This document shows positions 18,051 to 26,275 of a DNA stretch of 64,000 bases, piece after piece (position 1 is the stretch's first letter; every line of letters starts with the position of its first letter). Below the pieces are notes generated by a model. That model worked only from the letters and a program-made list of their open reading frames with translations, did no database searches and had not been told where the DNA came from. Source of the DNA: Streptomyces roseolilacinus (GTDB taxonomy: Bacteria; Actinomycetota; Actinomycetes; Streptomycetales; Streptomycetaceae); the NCBI RefSeq assembly GCF_014649335.1, contig NZ_BMSV01000006.1:248001-312000 (forward strand). Reading direction: 5' to 3'. The translations under genes and the position numbers were made by a program.

Positions 18051-19022
18051 TCAGCTGAGGGTGACCTGACGGTTGGTGAGCCCGCCGCGCGCCCGCCGCT
18101 CCTCCGCCGTCAGCGGCGCCTCGGAGGCCAGCGCGCCCGCGAGCCGCTCCGCGAACGCGGCGGCCGGCTTCTCGCAGTCCTCCGCCGTCATGGCGCTCGG
18201 CAGGTCCCACACCGGGACGACCAGGCCGTGGGCCCGGAACGACCCGACCAGGCGCGTGCCCTCGCCGAGCGACGACGTCCCGGCGGCGTGCAGCCGGGCG
18301 AGCGCGTCGAGCAGCTTCTCCTCCGGGTGCGGCATGACCCAGCGCAGGTGGTTCTTCTCCGGCGTCTCGCACCAGTACGCGGCCTCCACGCCCGGCAGCT
18401 TCACCGTCGGGATGGCGGCGGCGTTGGCCCGCTCCAGGGACGCGGCGACCTCGGGCGACGGGCCCTCCGCGGACTCCGGCACCCAGAACTCGAAGCCCGT
18501 GTGGACGACCGGCTCGAAGCCCGCCTCCGGGTCGAGGAGGTCCTGGAGCCGCGGCCCCTCCACCGGCACCCGGCGCGCGGCGACCGGCGTGCCCGGCTCG
18601 GCCTCCAGCGCGCGCTGGAGGGTGTCCGCCAGGTCGCGGCTCAGGTCGCCGGAGGACGTGTCGTTCTGCAGCGCCAGCAGCACCGAGCCGTCGTCGCGGC
18701 GCAGCGCGGGCCACGCCATCGGCAGGACGGTCGCGAGCGTGACGGACGGCACGCCCTCGGGCAGCCCGCCCTTCGGGTGCAGCGGCACCGTCGCCGCCGG
18801 CACCAGTTCGCGCAGCGCGACCCAGTCGCACTCGCCGGCCAGGCCCTCGAACGGGCGCTGGACGAGTTCGGTCACCGCGTGCGCGGCGGCCCGGCCGTGG
18901 CAGGCCTTGTAGCGGCGGCCCGAACCGCACGGGCAGGGCTCACGGGCGCCGACGACCGGCACTTCCCCGTTCGTCACCTGCGGTGCGCCGGCGGCCTTCT
19001 TCTGGGGGCGCTTCTTGGCCAT
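18051..19022 (-). CDS. DUF5926 family protein with SEC-C zinc motif
   Basis: A 323-residue protein. Near the N-terminus it has a SEC-C motif, CPCGSGRRYKACHG (residues 30-43), the zinc-binding module found at the end of SecA and in many unrelated proteins. The rest has the mixed alpha/beta composition seen in the actinobacterial DUF5926 family; no catalytic motif stands out. The start (MAKKRPQKKAAG) is very basic, as expected for a nucleic-acid or ribosome contact, but function is unknown. It is transcribed alone, 70 bp after the next minus-strand gene's start side. Confidence 0.85.
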   Translation of the reverse strand: MAKKRPQKKAAGAPQVTNGEVPVVGAREPCPCGSGRRYKACHGRAAAHAVTELVQRPFEGLAGECDWVALRELVPAATVPLHPKGGLPEGVPSVTLATVLPMAWPALRRDDGSVLLALQNDTSSGDLSRDLADTLQRALEAEPGTPVAARRVPVEGPRLQDLLDPEAGFEPVVHTGFEFWVPESAEGPSPEVAASLERANAAAIPTVKLPGVEAAYWCETPEKNHLRWVMPHPEEKLLDALARLHAAGTSSLGEGTRLVGSFRAHGLVVPVWDLPSAMTAEDCEKPAAAFAERLAGALASEAPLTAEERRARGGLTNRQVTLS

Positions 19023-19092
19023 GCGTGGGTCTCCCGTTGGAACGCGGTCCTCTGTCGGCCGCGAGCCTAGCCGTACGGGAGGGCGGCGGGCG

Positions 19093-19716
19093 TCAGTCCA
19101 CGTCCTCGTACGCGTCGAGGAATCCCGGATCGCCCATCAGCGGTGCCGCGCCGGCGCCCGGCCGGGAGCCCGCCCCGGCCACCCGCGCGTGGCGTGCGCC
19201 GTTCACGCGGGGGAGGGACGGGCCGGCCGGGTCGTCGCGCCGGCCGGTGACGCGGGCCGTGCCGCCCTCGTGGCACGGCGGCGCCCCCGCGACGAGGACC
19301 CACACCGTGACCTCGCCGGACGTGCTGTCGCGCACCCCCCAGTCCTGGGCGAGCGTGCTGATGATGTTGAGCCCCCGACCGCCGCGCGCGGTGACCGAGG
19401 GCGTGGACGGAACCGGTCGGGTGGGACCCCCGCCGTCCGTCACCTCGACGGTCAGGGCGCCGTGGGCGTCGACCCGCCAGGCCGCCCGGACGGCGCCCTC
19501 GCCGATCTCTGCGGCGTCCAGCGGCCTGCCGTGCCGGCAGGAGTTGCTGAGCAGTTCGGAAAGGATCAGTACGGCGTCGTCGACGACCGGATCCGGGACA
19601 CCGCCGCGTCGCAGCTGCTCCCGCATGCGGCGCCTCGCCGTGCCCACGCCCGCAGGGCCGTGGGGTACGGCCATGCTCGACGACGTCGGCACCTCCTGTG
19701 CCACCACCAACGCCAC
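19093..19716 (-). CDS. RsbW-like ATP-binding protein with C-terminal extension
   Basis: GHKL-type ATPase of 207 residues. N box ILSELLSNSCRHG, G1-like VTDGGGPT and G2 GGRGLNIISTLA are in order, then a ~70-residue low-complexity tail. It belongs to the large Streptomyces group of anti-sigma/serine kinase-like proteins. I chose the GTG at 19716 because a strong AAGGAGG lies 8 nt upstream and the reading then begins VALVVAQEVPTSSSMAVP. ATGs at 19803 and 19791 give longer proteins but have no ribosome-binding site. Confidence 0.82.
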   Translation of the reverse strand: MALVVAQEVPTSSSMAVPHGPAGVGTARRRMREQLRRGGVPDPVVDDAVLILSELLSNSCRHGRPLDAAEIGEGAVRAAWRVDAHGALTVEVTDGGGPTRPVPSTPSVTARGGRGLNIISTLAQDWGVRDSTSGEVTVWVLVAGAPPCHEGGTARVTGRRDDPAGPSLPRVNGARHARVAGAGSRPGAGAAPLMGDPGFLDAYEDVD

Positions 19717-19850
19717 CCCCGAGACCTCCTTCGCCCCACGCCACGGAGTGGATGCCCTCCTGGCCTGGGCCGGAAACCGGCCAGTCCACATACAGTGACG
19801 CATTCGACACGGGCCGCCACGGAGTGAACGCGCCGGAGCACTCCCCGTGA

Positions 19851-20657
19851 CTACCGGGGTGTACGGCCCAACTGGGACAGGACCTGTTTGGGGCGGTTCG
19901 TGATGATGGCGTCCACTCCGAGGCGGACGCAGAGATCGACGTCCTCGGGCGCGTCGACCGTCCACACGTGGACCTGGAGACCGGCCTCGTGGAGGCGCTC
20001 GACGTACGCGGGGTGGTTCCGGATGATCCGGATCGAGGGCCCGGCGATCCGGGCGCCGGCCGGGAGACGGCCCTCGCGCAGCCGGGGCGCGACGAACTGC
20101 GTGAGGTAGACGGTCGGGACGGTGGGCACGGCCGCCGCGGCCCGCTGCAGCGACCGGGGCGAGAAGCTCATGATCCGCACGGCCGACTCGGCGGGCGTCG
20201 GCGGGTCCGCGAGGCCGAACCGGCGCAGCAGCCGGACCAGCCGCTCCTCCACCTGGCCCGCCCAGCGGGTGGGGTGCTTCGTCTCGACGGCGAGCTCGAC
20301 GCGGCGGCCCGCGTCGGCGACGAGCTCCAGCAGCCGCTCCAGGGTGAGGACCGAGGTGTACTCCCGGTCGCTCCAGTCCGGGCTCTCGTGGCTGTCCTTC
20401 CAGGACCCGAAGTCCAGGGCGGCCAGGTCGGCCAGCTCCAGCGTCGAGACGGCGCCGCGCCCGTTGGAGGTGCGGTTCACCCGGCGGCCGTGCACGCAGA
20501 CCAGATGGCCGTCCGCGGTGAGCCGTACGTCGCACTCCAGGGCGTCCGCCCCGTCCTCGATCGCCTTCACGTACGCGGCGAGGGTGTGCTCGGGCGCGTC
20601 CTCGGAGGCACCCCGGTGGGCGACGACTTGGATGGTGTGCTGGCGTGCGTGGGTCAC
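19851..20657 (-). CDS. Glycerophosphodiester phosphodiesterase
   Basis: Hydrolyses glycerophosphodiesters to glycerol-3-phosphate and an alcohol; 268 residues, GDPD TIM-barrel, no signal peptide, so cytoplasmic. The motif HRGASEDAPEHTLAAY supplies the His and Glu, and ECDVRLTADGHLVCVHG supplies Glu and Asp. The usual HD after LVCV reads HG (VHGRRVNRT), which removes one conserved Asp; this may reduce activity or mark a subgroup. The start is GTG at 20657 (VTHARQHTIQ). It is divergent from the HtrA gene across 215 bp. Confidence 0.88.
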   Translation of the reverse strand: MTHARQHTIQVVAHRGASEDAPEHTLAAYVKAIEDGADALECDVRLTADGHLVCVHGRRVNRTSNGRGAVSTLELADLAALDFGSWKDSHESPDWSDREYTSVLTLERLLELVADAGRRVELAVETKHPTRWAGQVEERLVRLLRRFGLADPPTPAESAVRIMSFSPRSLQRAAAAVPTVPTVYLTQFVAPRLREGRLPAGARIAGPSIRIIRNHPAYVERLHEAGLQVHVWTVDAPEDVDLCVRLGVDAIITNRPKQVLSQLGRTPR

Positions 20658-20872
20658 CGCGTCATGGTGCCACCGTTCGCCCGGTGGGCGGAGCCCGGCC
20701 GGTGCACTTCGGCCGCGTCGAGGCGTGTCCTGATTGTCGGAGATAAAGAAGGAGTGGCGGACGCACAGGTCCCGCTTACAGTGGCCTGACGAGCGGTAGG
20801 AAAAGCTGGGTGCGCAGACTGCACGGCGGACTCGCGCCGATACGACGACGTGGATACCGAGGAGAACGAACT

Positions 20873-22360
20873 GTGAGCACCGAGAACGAGGGCACCGCGG
20901 TTCCGTCCGCCCCCGACGCCCCGTCCGCGTCCGCTCCGGAGGGCGTCCCGGCGGAGCCCACGGCGTCCACGCCCCCTGCCGGACCCGCGGGGCGGACGCC
21001 GCAGGAGGCACCGCACGGGACGGGGGAGCAGGACCACGCCGCGCCGGCGCCCGCCCCGGCCCCGGCACCCGGGGCCGTCCACCCCGTGGCGCCCCCGCCC
21101 CCGGCCGCGCCGCCCGCCTACCCGCCGTACGGGGCGCCGGGCGGCGCCCACGCCACCCAGGCGTACGCCCACGGCCCGGCGGGCGGCGGCCCCGGTGACC
21201 CGTGGGGCGTGCACCCGGCGGCGCCCGCGCCGACGCCGCGCAGGCGCTCCGGCGGGCTCGTCGCGGCGGTGCTGGTCGCGGCCCTCGCGGCCGGAGGCGT
21301 CGGCGGCGGCATCGGGTACTGGGCGGCGGAGCGCAACGACGGCGCGACCACCTCGACGACGGTCTCCGTCGGCGACACGCCCGCCGACTTCAAGCGCGAC
21401 CCCGGCACGGTCGCGGCGGTCGCCTCCAAGGCCCTGCCGAGCGTCGTCACGATCGAGGCGAAGTCCGGCGGCTCGGACGGCGAGGGCGGCACGGGCACGG
21501 GCTTCGTGTACGACAAGGAAGGCCACATCCTCACCAACAACCACGTGGTGGCGTCGGCGGCCGAGAACGGCACGGTCACGGCGACCTTCTCGGACGGCAG
21601 GAAGTTCGACGCCGAGGTGGTCGGCCGGGCCCAGGGCTACGACGTGGCCGTGCTGAAGCTCCGCAACGCCCCCTCGGGCCTGACGCCCCTGCCGCTGGGC
21701 GACTCCGACAAGGTGCTCGTGGGCGACTCGACGATCGCGATCGGCGCCCCGTTCGGCCTGTCCAACACGGTGACGACCGGCATCATCAGCGCGAAGAACC
21801 GCCCGGTCGCGTCCAGCGACGGCTCGGGCGGCAAGAACTCGTACATGAGCGCCCTCCAGACGGACGCGTCGATCAACCCCGGCAACTCCGGTGGCCCCCT
21901 CCTCGACGGCCGCGGCGCGGTGATCGGCATCAACTCCGCCATCCAGTCCCCCGGTTCGGGCGGCCTCGGCCAGTCCCAGGCGGGGTCGGTGGGCCTCGGC
22001 TTCGCGATCCCGGTCAACCAGGCGAAGAACGTCGCCGAGCAGCTCATCAAGACGGGCGAGCCGGTCTACCCGATGATCGGCGCGACGGTGAACATGTCGG
22101 AGGAGGGCGAGGGCGCCACGATCGTCGAGGAGGGCACGGGCGGCACGCCGACCATCACCCCGAACGGCCCCGCGGCCAAGGCCGGCCTGCGCCCGGGCGA
22201 CGTGATCACCCGCTTCGGCGACCGCATCATCGACAGCGGTCCGACGCTGATCAGCGAGATCTGGACCCACCAGCCCGGCGACACGGTCACCCTGACGTAC
22301 AAGCGCGGCACCCAGGAGAAGCAGGTCCAGGTCACCCTCGGCGAGCGCAAGGGCGACTGA
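20873..22360 (+). CDS. HtrA/DegP-like membrane-anchored serine protease
   Basis: A 495-residue quality-control protease. The first ~120 residues are a Pro/Ala-rich cytoplasmic region, then one helix (GGLVAAVLVAALAAGGVGGG), then an extracytoplasmic trypsin-like domain with the triad His224 (LTNNHVVAS), Asp257 (GYDVAVLKL) and Ser339 (NPGNSGGPLL), and a C-terminal PDZ domain (GPAAKAGLRPGDVITRFGD). The layout matches actinobacterial PepD/HtrA proteins, which respond to envelope stress. The GTG at 20873 follows GGAGAAC. It is transcribed alone and ends at a strong hairpin. Confidence 0.93.
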   Translation: MSTENEGTAVPSAPDAPSASAPEGVPAEPTASTPPAGPAGRTPQEAPHGTGEQDHAAPAPAPAPAPGAVHPVAPPPPAAPPAYPPYGAPGGAHATQAYAHGPAGGGPGDPWGVHPAAPAPTPRRRSGGLVAAVLVAALAAGGVGGGIGYWAAERNDGATTSTTVSVGDTPADFKRDPGTVAAVASKALPSVVTIEAKSGGSDGEGGTGTGFVYDKEGHILTNNHVVASAAENGTVTATFSDGRKFDAEVVGRAQGYDVAVLKLRNAPSGLTPLPLGDSDKVLVGDSTIAIGAPFGLSNTVTTGIISAKNRPVASSDGSGGKNSYMSALQTDASINPGNSGGPLLDGRGAVIGINSAIQSPGSGGLGQSQAGSVGLGFAIPVNQAKNVAEQLIKTGEPVYPMIGATVNMSEEGEGATIVEEGTGGTPTITPNGPAAKAGLRPGDVITRFGDRIIDSGPTLISEIWTHQPGDTVTLTYKRGTQEKQVQVTLGERKGD

Positions 22361-22370
22361 CCCCCGCTCC

Positions 22371-22411
22371 GGCCCCCTCCGCCCCGCGGTCCACCGCCGG
22401 CGGAGGGGGCC
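22371..22411. terminator. Terminator after the HtrA gene
   Basis: 13-bp perfect stem GGCCCCCTCCGCC / GGCGGAGGGGGCC, loop 15 nt, followed by CTTCG; 10 bp past the stop codon. Confidence 0.8.
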
Positions 22412-22464
22412 CTTCGCGTGCGCGGGCGGAGAGGGGCTCTCCGCGGGGCGGGGGAAGGGGCGTC

Positions 22465-22522
22465 GCCCGCGGCGGTGGCGGGGGCCGCGGACCGGCCCGC
22501 GGCCCCCGCCACCGCCGCGGGC
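22465..22522. repeat. Perfect 26-bp inverted repeat
   Basis: Arms at 22465-22490 and 22497-22522 are perfectly complementary with a 6-nt loop. Direct repeats of CCGGACGGGGGCCGGTCGGGC type follow at about 22530-22590. It lies between convergent genes, so it may terminate the minus-strand gene at 22615, but it is longer than needed for that. Confidence 0.75.
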
Positions 22523-22614
22523 GCACCGGGCCGGCCCGGACGGGGGCCGGTCGGGCTGGGTCCGGCCGGACAGGGGCCGGTCGGGCGGGGGCGCGGGGCC
22601 CGGCCCTCCGCGGA

Positions 22615-23784
22615 TCAGGAGCGCGCGCGGGCGGCCGGATCATTCAGGCAGAGCGCGATGTTCCGGACCGCGGCGGTGAGTTCCTCGATCACCCGGGCCG
22701 CCTGCTCCGCGTTGTGGAAGGCCGGGCGCTCGGCGAGGGTCAGGCCCAGTTCCTCCGCCGCCCGGAGGGCCATCCCGGCCCCCTCGACGGGGTGCGGCGG
22801 TGCGGTGGCGGGCGCCTCGGCCGCGGGGGCGGGCCCCGGCGTGGCGGGCCGGACCGGGACGACCGGGTCCGCGACGGGCGCACCGGGCGCGCCGGAGGCC
22901 GTGGGGGCCGTGGGAGCCGTGGGGGCCGCCGGGGCCGGCTGGTGCGCCGGCTCGGGAGCGGCCGGGGACGGCGGGCCGGCGGGGGCCGCACCGGTCGGCT
23001 GGACGTGCGGGGTCAGGTCCGGCGCGTTGCGCGTGCGGGGCAGCACGAAGTGCTCGAAGCCCGGGAACGCCAGGGTGGCGGAGTGCGTGGAGGAACGCGG
23101 GTGGTACTCGGTCTGCCACTGCATGCGGTAGCAGTCGACCTGGTCGGCGCAGGCGGTGCGGGCGTGGAAGACGGCCGTGTCCTCCCCCAGGTCCGGGTAC
23201 CAGAGGTTCGGGCCCGGGAAGCGCACGGTCCGCATCCGCGGCCCGATCGGCTCGGCGCACCCCATGCAGCAGCCCTCCGGCACCATGAGCGGGATGCCGC
23301 CGTTCTGCTCCGGCCAGCGGGGGCCGCCCTCCCAGCGGTACTCCCCGTGGCGGCAGGGCGGCAGTTCGCCGCAGGCGCGGCAGACGGCGTAGTGCTCGGG
23401 GAGGACCTGCCAGTCGTGGCTGGCGGGGGCGCACCAGTGCTTCGGCGTGGACCGGGGCAGGTTCTCGTTGCGCAGGACCAGGACCACCGGGCGCTTGTAG
23501 AACTCGGCCCGCTCGGGAGCCGGTTTGACCGCCTGGTTGTTGGCCCGCCGCAGTTCGTTGGCGTGCCACCACAGCTCCACGTGGTCGCGCCACGCCTTCT
23601 CGTAGGAGTCCGGCCACCGGTCGCCCGTATAGCCGTTGATCTCCAGGATCCGCCACGCCTGACGGTCGAGTACCACGATGGAGCCGGCCCGCAGTCGCAT
23701 GTGCGTTCCGTTGTCCCCCTCGTCCGGCCAGTCGTGCCGGCCGATACGGGTGGGCTGGTCTGGGAGCCACCTGCGAACCTGCAT
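22615..23784 (-). CDS. Conserved hypothetical protein with Cys clusters
   Basis: A 389-residue protein I do not recognise. The N-terminal ~120 residues start MQVRRWLPDQPTRIGRHDW and have a mixed alpha/beta look. The middle holds Cys clusters that could bind zinc: CRACGELPPCRHG and CCMGCAEP, with more Cys at CADQVDC. A Pro/Ala-rich linker (about residues 265-330) leads to a short helical C-terminus. I chose the ATG at 23784 because GAGGAG lies 9 nt upstream. An imperfect palindrome lies 19 bp upstream of the start and may be its operator. Confidence 0.7.
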   Translation of the reverse strand: MQVRRWLPDQPTRIGRHDWPDEGDNGTHMRLRAGSIVVLDRQAWRILEINGYTGDRWPDSYEKAWRDHVELWWHANELRRANNQAVKPAPERAEFYKRPVVLVLRNENLPRSTPKHWCAPASHDWQVLPEHYAVCRACGELPPCRHGEYRWEGGPRWPEQNGGIPLMVPEGCCMGCAEPIGPRMRTVRFPGPNLWYPDLGEDTAVFHARTACADQVDCYRMQWQTEYHPRSSTHSATLAFPGFEHFVLPRTRNAPDLTPHVQPTGAAPAGPPSPAAPEPAHQPAPAAPTAPTAPTASGAPGAPVADPVVPVRPATPGPAPAAEAPATAPPHPVEGAGMALRAAEELGLTLAERPAFHNAEQAARVIEELTAAVRNIALCLNDPAARARS

Positions 23785-24289
23785 GTCATGCTCCTCGGCA
23801 ACGAAACTTCGTAGTTTCAACTGGGGCAGTTAGCAACATTCTGAACAATCGGGACGTTTACCCCGGCGTAGACACGCGCACGCTGCCGGCCGAAGACAAC
23901 CGCAGACGCCCTCCGTGCAACCGCTTCCTTTCGGAAACGCCTTTGCCACAGGGCCTTTTCGTCCCTCGGGCCGTCACCGGTCCCGGCTTCCCCCGGCTCC
24001 CGGGGCGGCAGGGCCGTACCCTGACGTCCGGACTCGACACTCACCCGTACGCGTGATGTTACTTCGTGTGCCGCCACCCCGTACGTGTGCATCGCCCCGT
24101 GTGCCCGCCCCGCAACGCCCCACGACGGCACCTCCACGGCCCGGGGACGTGGTACCGGGTCGGCCGCCGGGAGCCGTGGCGCCGCACGTCGCCGGCGGAT
24201 CCCCGTGAACGGCCTGCGGGCCACCACCCCACGGCGCGGCCGGGGGCCGGTAGTCTGTACCCGCTCCGCCCCGGGCGGGCCGGAGCGCG
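23785..24289. other. Intergenic region upstream of tRNA-Ser
   Basis: About 505 bp between a minus-strand gene and the tRNA-Ser gene. Apart from the 23803 palindrome and the tRNA promoter that must lie close to 24250-24285 (TAGTCT near 24261 is a possible -10), I see no gene or repeat. Confidence 0.5.
23803..23818. promoter_or_regulatory. Candidate operator upstream of the Cys-cluster protein
   Basis: GAAACTTCGTAGTTTC is a 16-bp near-palindrome (arms GAAACT/AGTTTC) placed just ahead of the ribosome-binding site of the minus-strand gene. Confidence 0.4.
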
Positions 24290-24374
24290 GGTGGGTTGCC
24301 CGAGCGGCCTAAGGGAACGGTCTTGAAAACCGTCGTGGCGCGAGTCACCGTGGGTTCAAATCCCACACCCACCG
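24290..24374 (+). tRNA. tRNA-Ser(UGA)
   Basis: Acceptor GGTGGGT pairs with ACCCACC at 24367-24373; discriminator G. Anticodon loop CTTGAAA gives UGA, the extra arm is long as in class II tRNAs, and the T-loop is TTCAAAT. CCA is not encoded. The 3' part is the attachment site of AICE-1; the integrated element restores an intact gene. Confidence 0.95.
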
Positions 24375-24375
24375 C
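24318..24375 (+). repeat. attL of AICE-1
   Basis: 58 bp from CGGTCTTGAAAACCG to CCCACACCCACCGC, identical to 38864-38921. It covers the anticodon arm through the 3' end of tRNA-Ser. Confidence 0.95.
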
Positions 24376-24401
24376 TTGCAGGTCACGAAAGACCAGGTGA
24401 G

Positions 24402-24431
24402 AAGGGGCGCCCATCAGATCGGGCGCCCCTT
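24402..24431. terminator. Terminator after tRNA-Ser / integrase
   Basis: 11-bp stem AAGGGGCGCCC / GGGCGCCCCTT with an 8-nt loop and a TTT run; it can end both the tRNA (+) and integrase (-) transcripts. Confidence 0.8.
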
Positions 24432-24486
24432 TCCCGTTCACCCTGTCTCACCTCGTTCCGGACCTATCCCGCTGGTGACCAGCGTG

Positions 24487-24506
24487 TGTGGCCAAGCTGC
24501 GGCCAA
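24487..24506. repeat. Arm-type direct repeats near attL of AICE-1
   Basis: TGTGGCCAA (24487) and TGCGGCCAA (24498) are direct repeats 11 bp apart in the non-coding gap between attL and the integrase. A matching pair lies just inside attR at 38773 and 38784, as expected for integrase or Xis arm sites. Confidence 0.55.
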
Positions 24507-24510
24507 CCCG

Positions 24511-25929
24511 TCACGGCTCGGCGGGCGCTTCCGACGCGGCGAGGGCGTTGTCGATGAGCTGGTTGGATGCCTGCTGCTGGCCCCGAAGGATCTTCGCGTA
24601 GAACTTCCACAGCACGGCCGGGCTGTGACCGGCCCGACGGGCGACCTCCACGGGGTCCACCCCAGCCTTGATCCACAGAGATACGCCGGCGTGCCTGAGT
24701 GAGTAGGGCTTCTCAGCGAGGGGCGTGTCGACCTCCTCCGGGGCGAGGGCCTTCCCCCGGGCCTCCTGCCAGACCTCCGTGTACTCGGTCGACCGCACCC
24801 GCCCGCCCTGTACGGCCCGGAACAGGCGCCCGTCCGGCGCCGTGCCGAACTGCTCCACATGGGCGCGCAGGATGCCCACGAGAACCGGCGGGATGGGAAC
24901 CGGGCGCGTCGCACGCCGGGCCCGCCGCTTCAGGCCCCGCTCCTCGTAGGACTTCCCGTCGTCCGTCCAACCCGCGCCGACCTCCGGACGGCTGCTCCGA
25001 AGGACCAGCTCCCCCCAGCCCGCGGCCGACAGCTTGCAGTGCCTCTTCATCAGCGCCGCCACCTCCGACGGCCGCATGGCGGCGTAGTACATGCAGGCGA
25101 AGAAGGCGTGCAGGTGTTCCCCACGAGTGCCTTGCGCGCGGACCGCGTCCAGCAACCGGCGCGCCTGGTCCGGCCCGGGGACGAACTCGAAGTCCACTTC
25201 GTCGTCCGTCGCCGGAGGATCCCAGTCGACGCTCGGGAGGGGATTCGCCGGCAACAGGCCGCGTTCGACGGCGTAGCGCAGGGCGTTGCTCAGCACCGTG
25301 CGCTTGCGCCGGAACGTGTTGTCGGCGGCGGGGCGCCCGTCCAGCTTCCGCGACAGAGCGGTGAGAGCTAGACGGAGCCGCGCGGAGTCGGCCACGTCCG
25401 TAACCTTGATGGAGTACTTGGCGACCCACTCCAGCGCCTCCACCACGTCGGCCGGCGGCGCCTCCGCATCCTTACGGGCCTTGTACTCGCCGTCATCCGT
25501 CCGGACCACCTGAAAGGCCCACGAGCGAAGCGCCAGCCGCAGCACCTCGGGGTCCGGTTTGCTGGTGGAGGAGGAGACGAGCACCGGAGTGATGTTGGCC
25601 AGCGCTTCAGCGATCCCCACCCGGTGCTTCGCCGCGGCCTTCGGCCACTTCATCAGCGCGTACTCACACGCGTGCTGATACCAGGTGGGGCTGTTCATCA
25701 GCCGCAGCTCCGAGACGGGAAGCCCGGTTTCGGTGTCGAACTGCTCGCCGTCGCGCACCGCGCCCATGAGCTGGGAGCGACGCCCATCGGCCAGGGGCTT
25801 GGTGAGGAACGGCTGCTGGTGCCGTACGCCACCGACCACCCATCGGAGCTGGAACGGGGCCTTCTTGCTGTTGCGGCTGCGGATGCCCCAGATCCGCACG
25901 TCGTACGTGAGCAGTGTTGTCTCCTTCAT
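24511..25929 (-). CDS. int: Tyrosine site-specific integrase of AICE-1
   Basis: A 472-residue tyrosine recombinase that integrates and excises the element at tRNA-Ser. The N-terminal ~170 residues are an arm/core-binding region; the catalytic domain has Arg in AAMRPSEVAALM, the box II segment EKPYSLRHAGVS, GHS at residues 434-436 and the nucleophile Tyr444 in WKFYAK. Box II reads Y-S-L-R instead of H-x-x-R, so the first catalytic His is replaced by Tyr, a known variation among these enzymes. The ATG at 25929 has a weak ribosome-binding site. Xis is encoded 47 bp upstream on the same strand, so int is probably read from the xis promoter. Confidence 0.95.
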   Translation of the reverse strand: MKETTLLTYDVRIWGIRSRNSKKAPFQLRWVVGGVRHQQPFLTKPLADGRRSQLMGAVRDGEQFDTETGLPVSELRLMNSPTWYQHACEYALMKWPKAAAKHRVGIAEALANITPVLVSSSTSKPDPEVLRLALRSWAFQVVRTDDGEYKARKDAEAPPADVVEALEWVAKYSIKVTDVADSARLRLALTALSRKLDGRPAADNTFRRKRTVLSNALRYAVERGLLPANPLPSVDWDPPATDDEVDFEFVPGPDQARRLLDAVRAQGTRGEHLHAFFACMYYAAMRPSEVAALMKRHCKLSAAGWGELVLRSSRPEVGAGWTDDGKSYEERGLKRRARRATRPVPIPPVLVGILRAHVEQFGTAPDGRLFRAVQGGRVRSTEYTEVWQEARGKALAPEEVDTPLAEKPYSLRHAGVSLWIKAGVDPVEVARRAGHSPAVLWKFYAKILRGQQQASNQLIDNALAASEAPAEP

Positions 25930-25976
25930 GACGACGGGGGGCCACCGGAAGGCGACCCCCCGTCAGGCTGGACGGG

Positions 25977-26168
25977 TCAGGCGGTCTGGGTGGTCTCGTA
26001 CCGAGCGATCCATGCGTCCAGGTCGCTGCGGCGGCACCGGAGCTGGCCGTTCGGGAGCTTGATGAGCTTGGGAGCCTTGCCGTGGGCGCGCAGGCGGTAG
26101 AAGGCGGCGCGGCTCATGCCGATCTCTTCGAGGACTTCGGGGAGCTTGAGCATTTTGGCGCTGGCCAT
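25977..26168 (-). CDS. xis: Excisionase / MerR-type helix-turn-helix protein
   Basis: A 63-residue winged-helix protein of the HTH_17 excisionase family that directs the integrase toward excision. The motif LPEVLEEIGMSRAAFYRLRAHGKAPKLIKL is typical in order and spacing, ending in LRCRRSDLDAWIARYE. The ATG at 26168 follows AGGAG at 5 nt, so the longer reading is rejected. It precedes int. Confidence 0.9.
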   Translation of the reverse strand: MASAKMLKLPEVLEEIGMSRAAFYRLRAHGKAPKLIKLPNGQLRCRRSDLDAWIARYETTQTA

Positions 26169-26210
26169 GGCACTCCTGAGGTGGCGCTGGCGGGTGGCTG
26201 CACATTGCTG

Positions 26211-26269
26211 TGAGTCGTGACTCATCGCGACTCAGAGGCCGCTGTGGGGGCTTGAGTCGCGATGAGTCG
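26211..26269. repeat. Short-repeat array between xis and the helicase gene (AICE-1)
   Basis: Five copies of a TGAGTCG-type heptamer in 59 bp: TGAGTCG at 26211, 26253 and 26263, CGACTCA (reverse) at 26228, and a TGACTCA variant at 26218. AICE-2 has an array of a different heptamer in exactly the same place. Confidence 0.65.
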
Positions 26270-26275
26270 CGTCTC

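Noticed and set aside
24066..24326. Plus-strand ORF running into tRNA-Ser
   Set aside because: It overlaps the tRNA gene and has no ribosome-binding site or domain.
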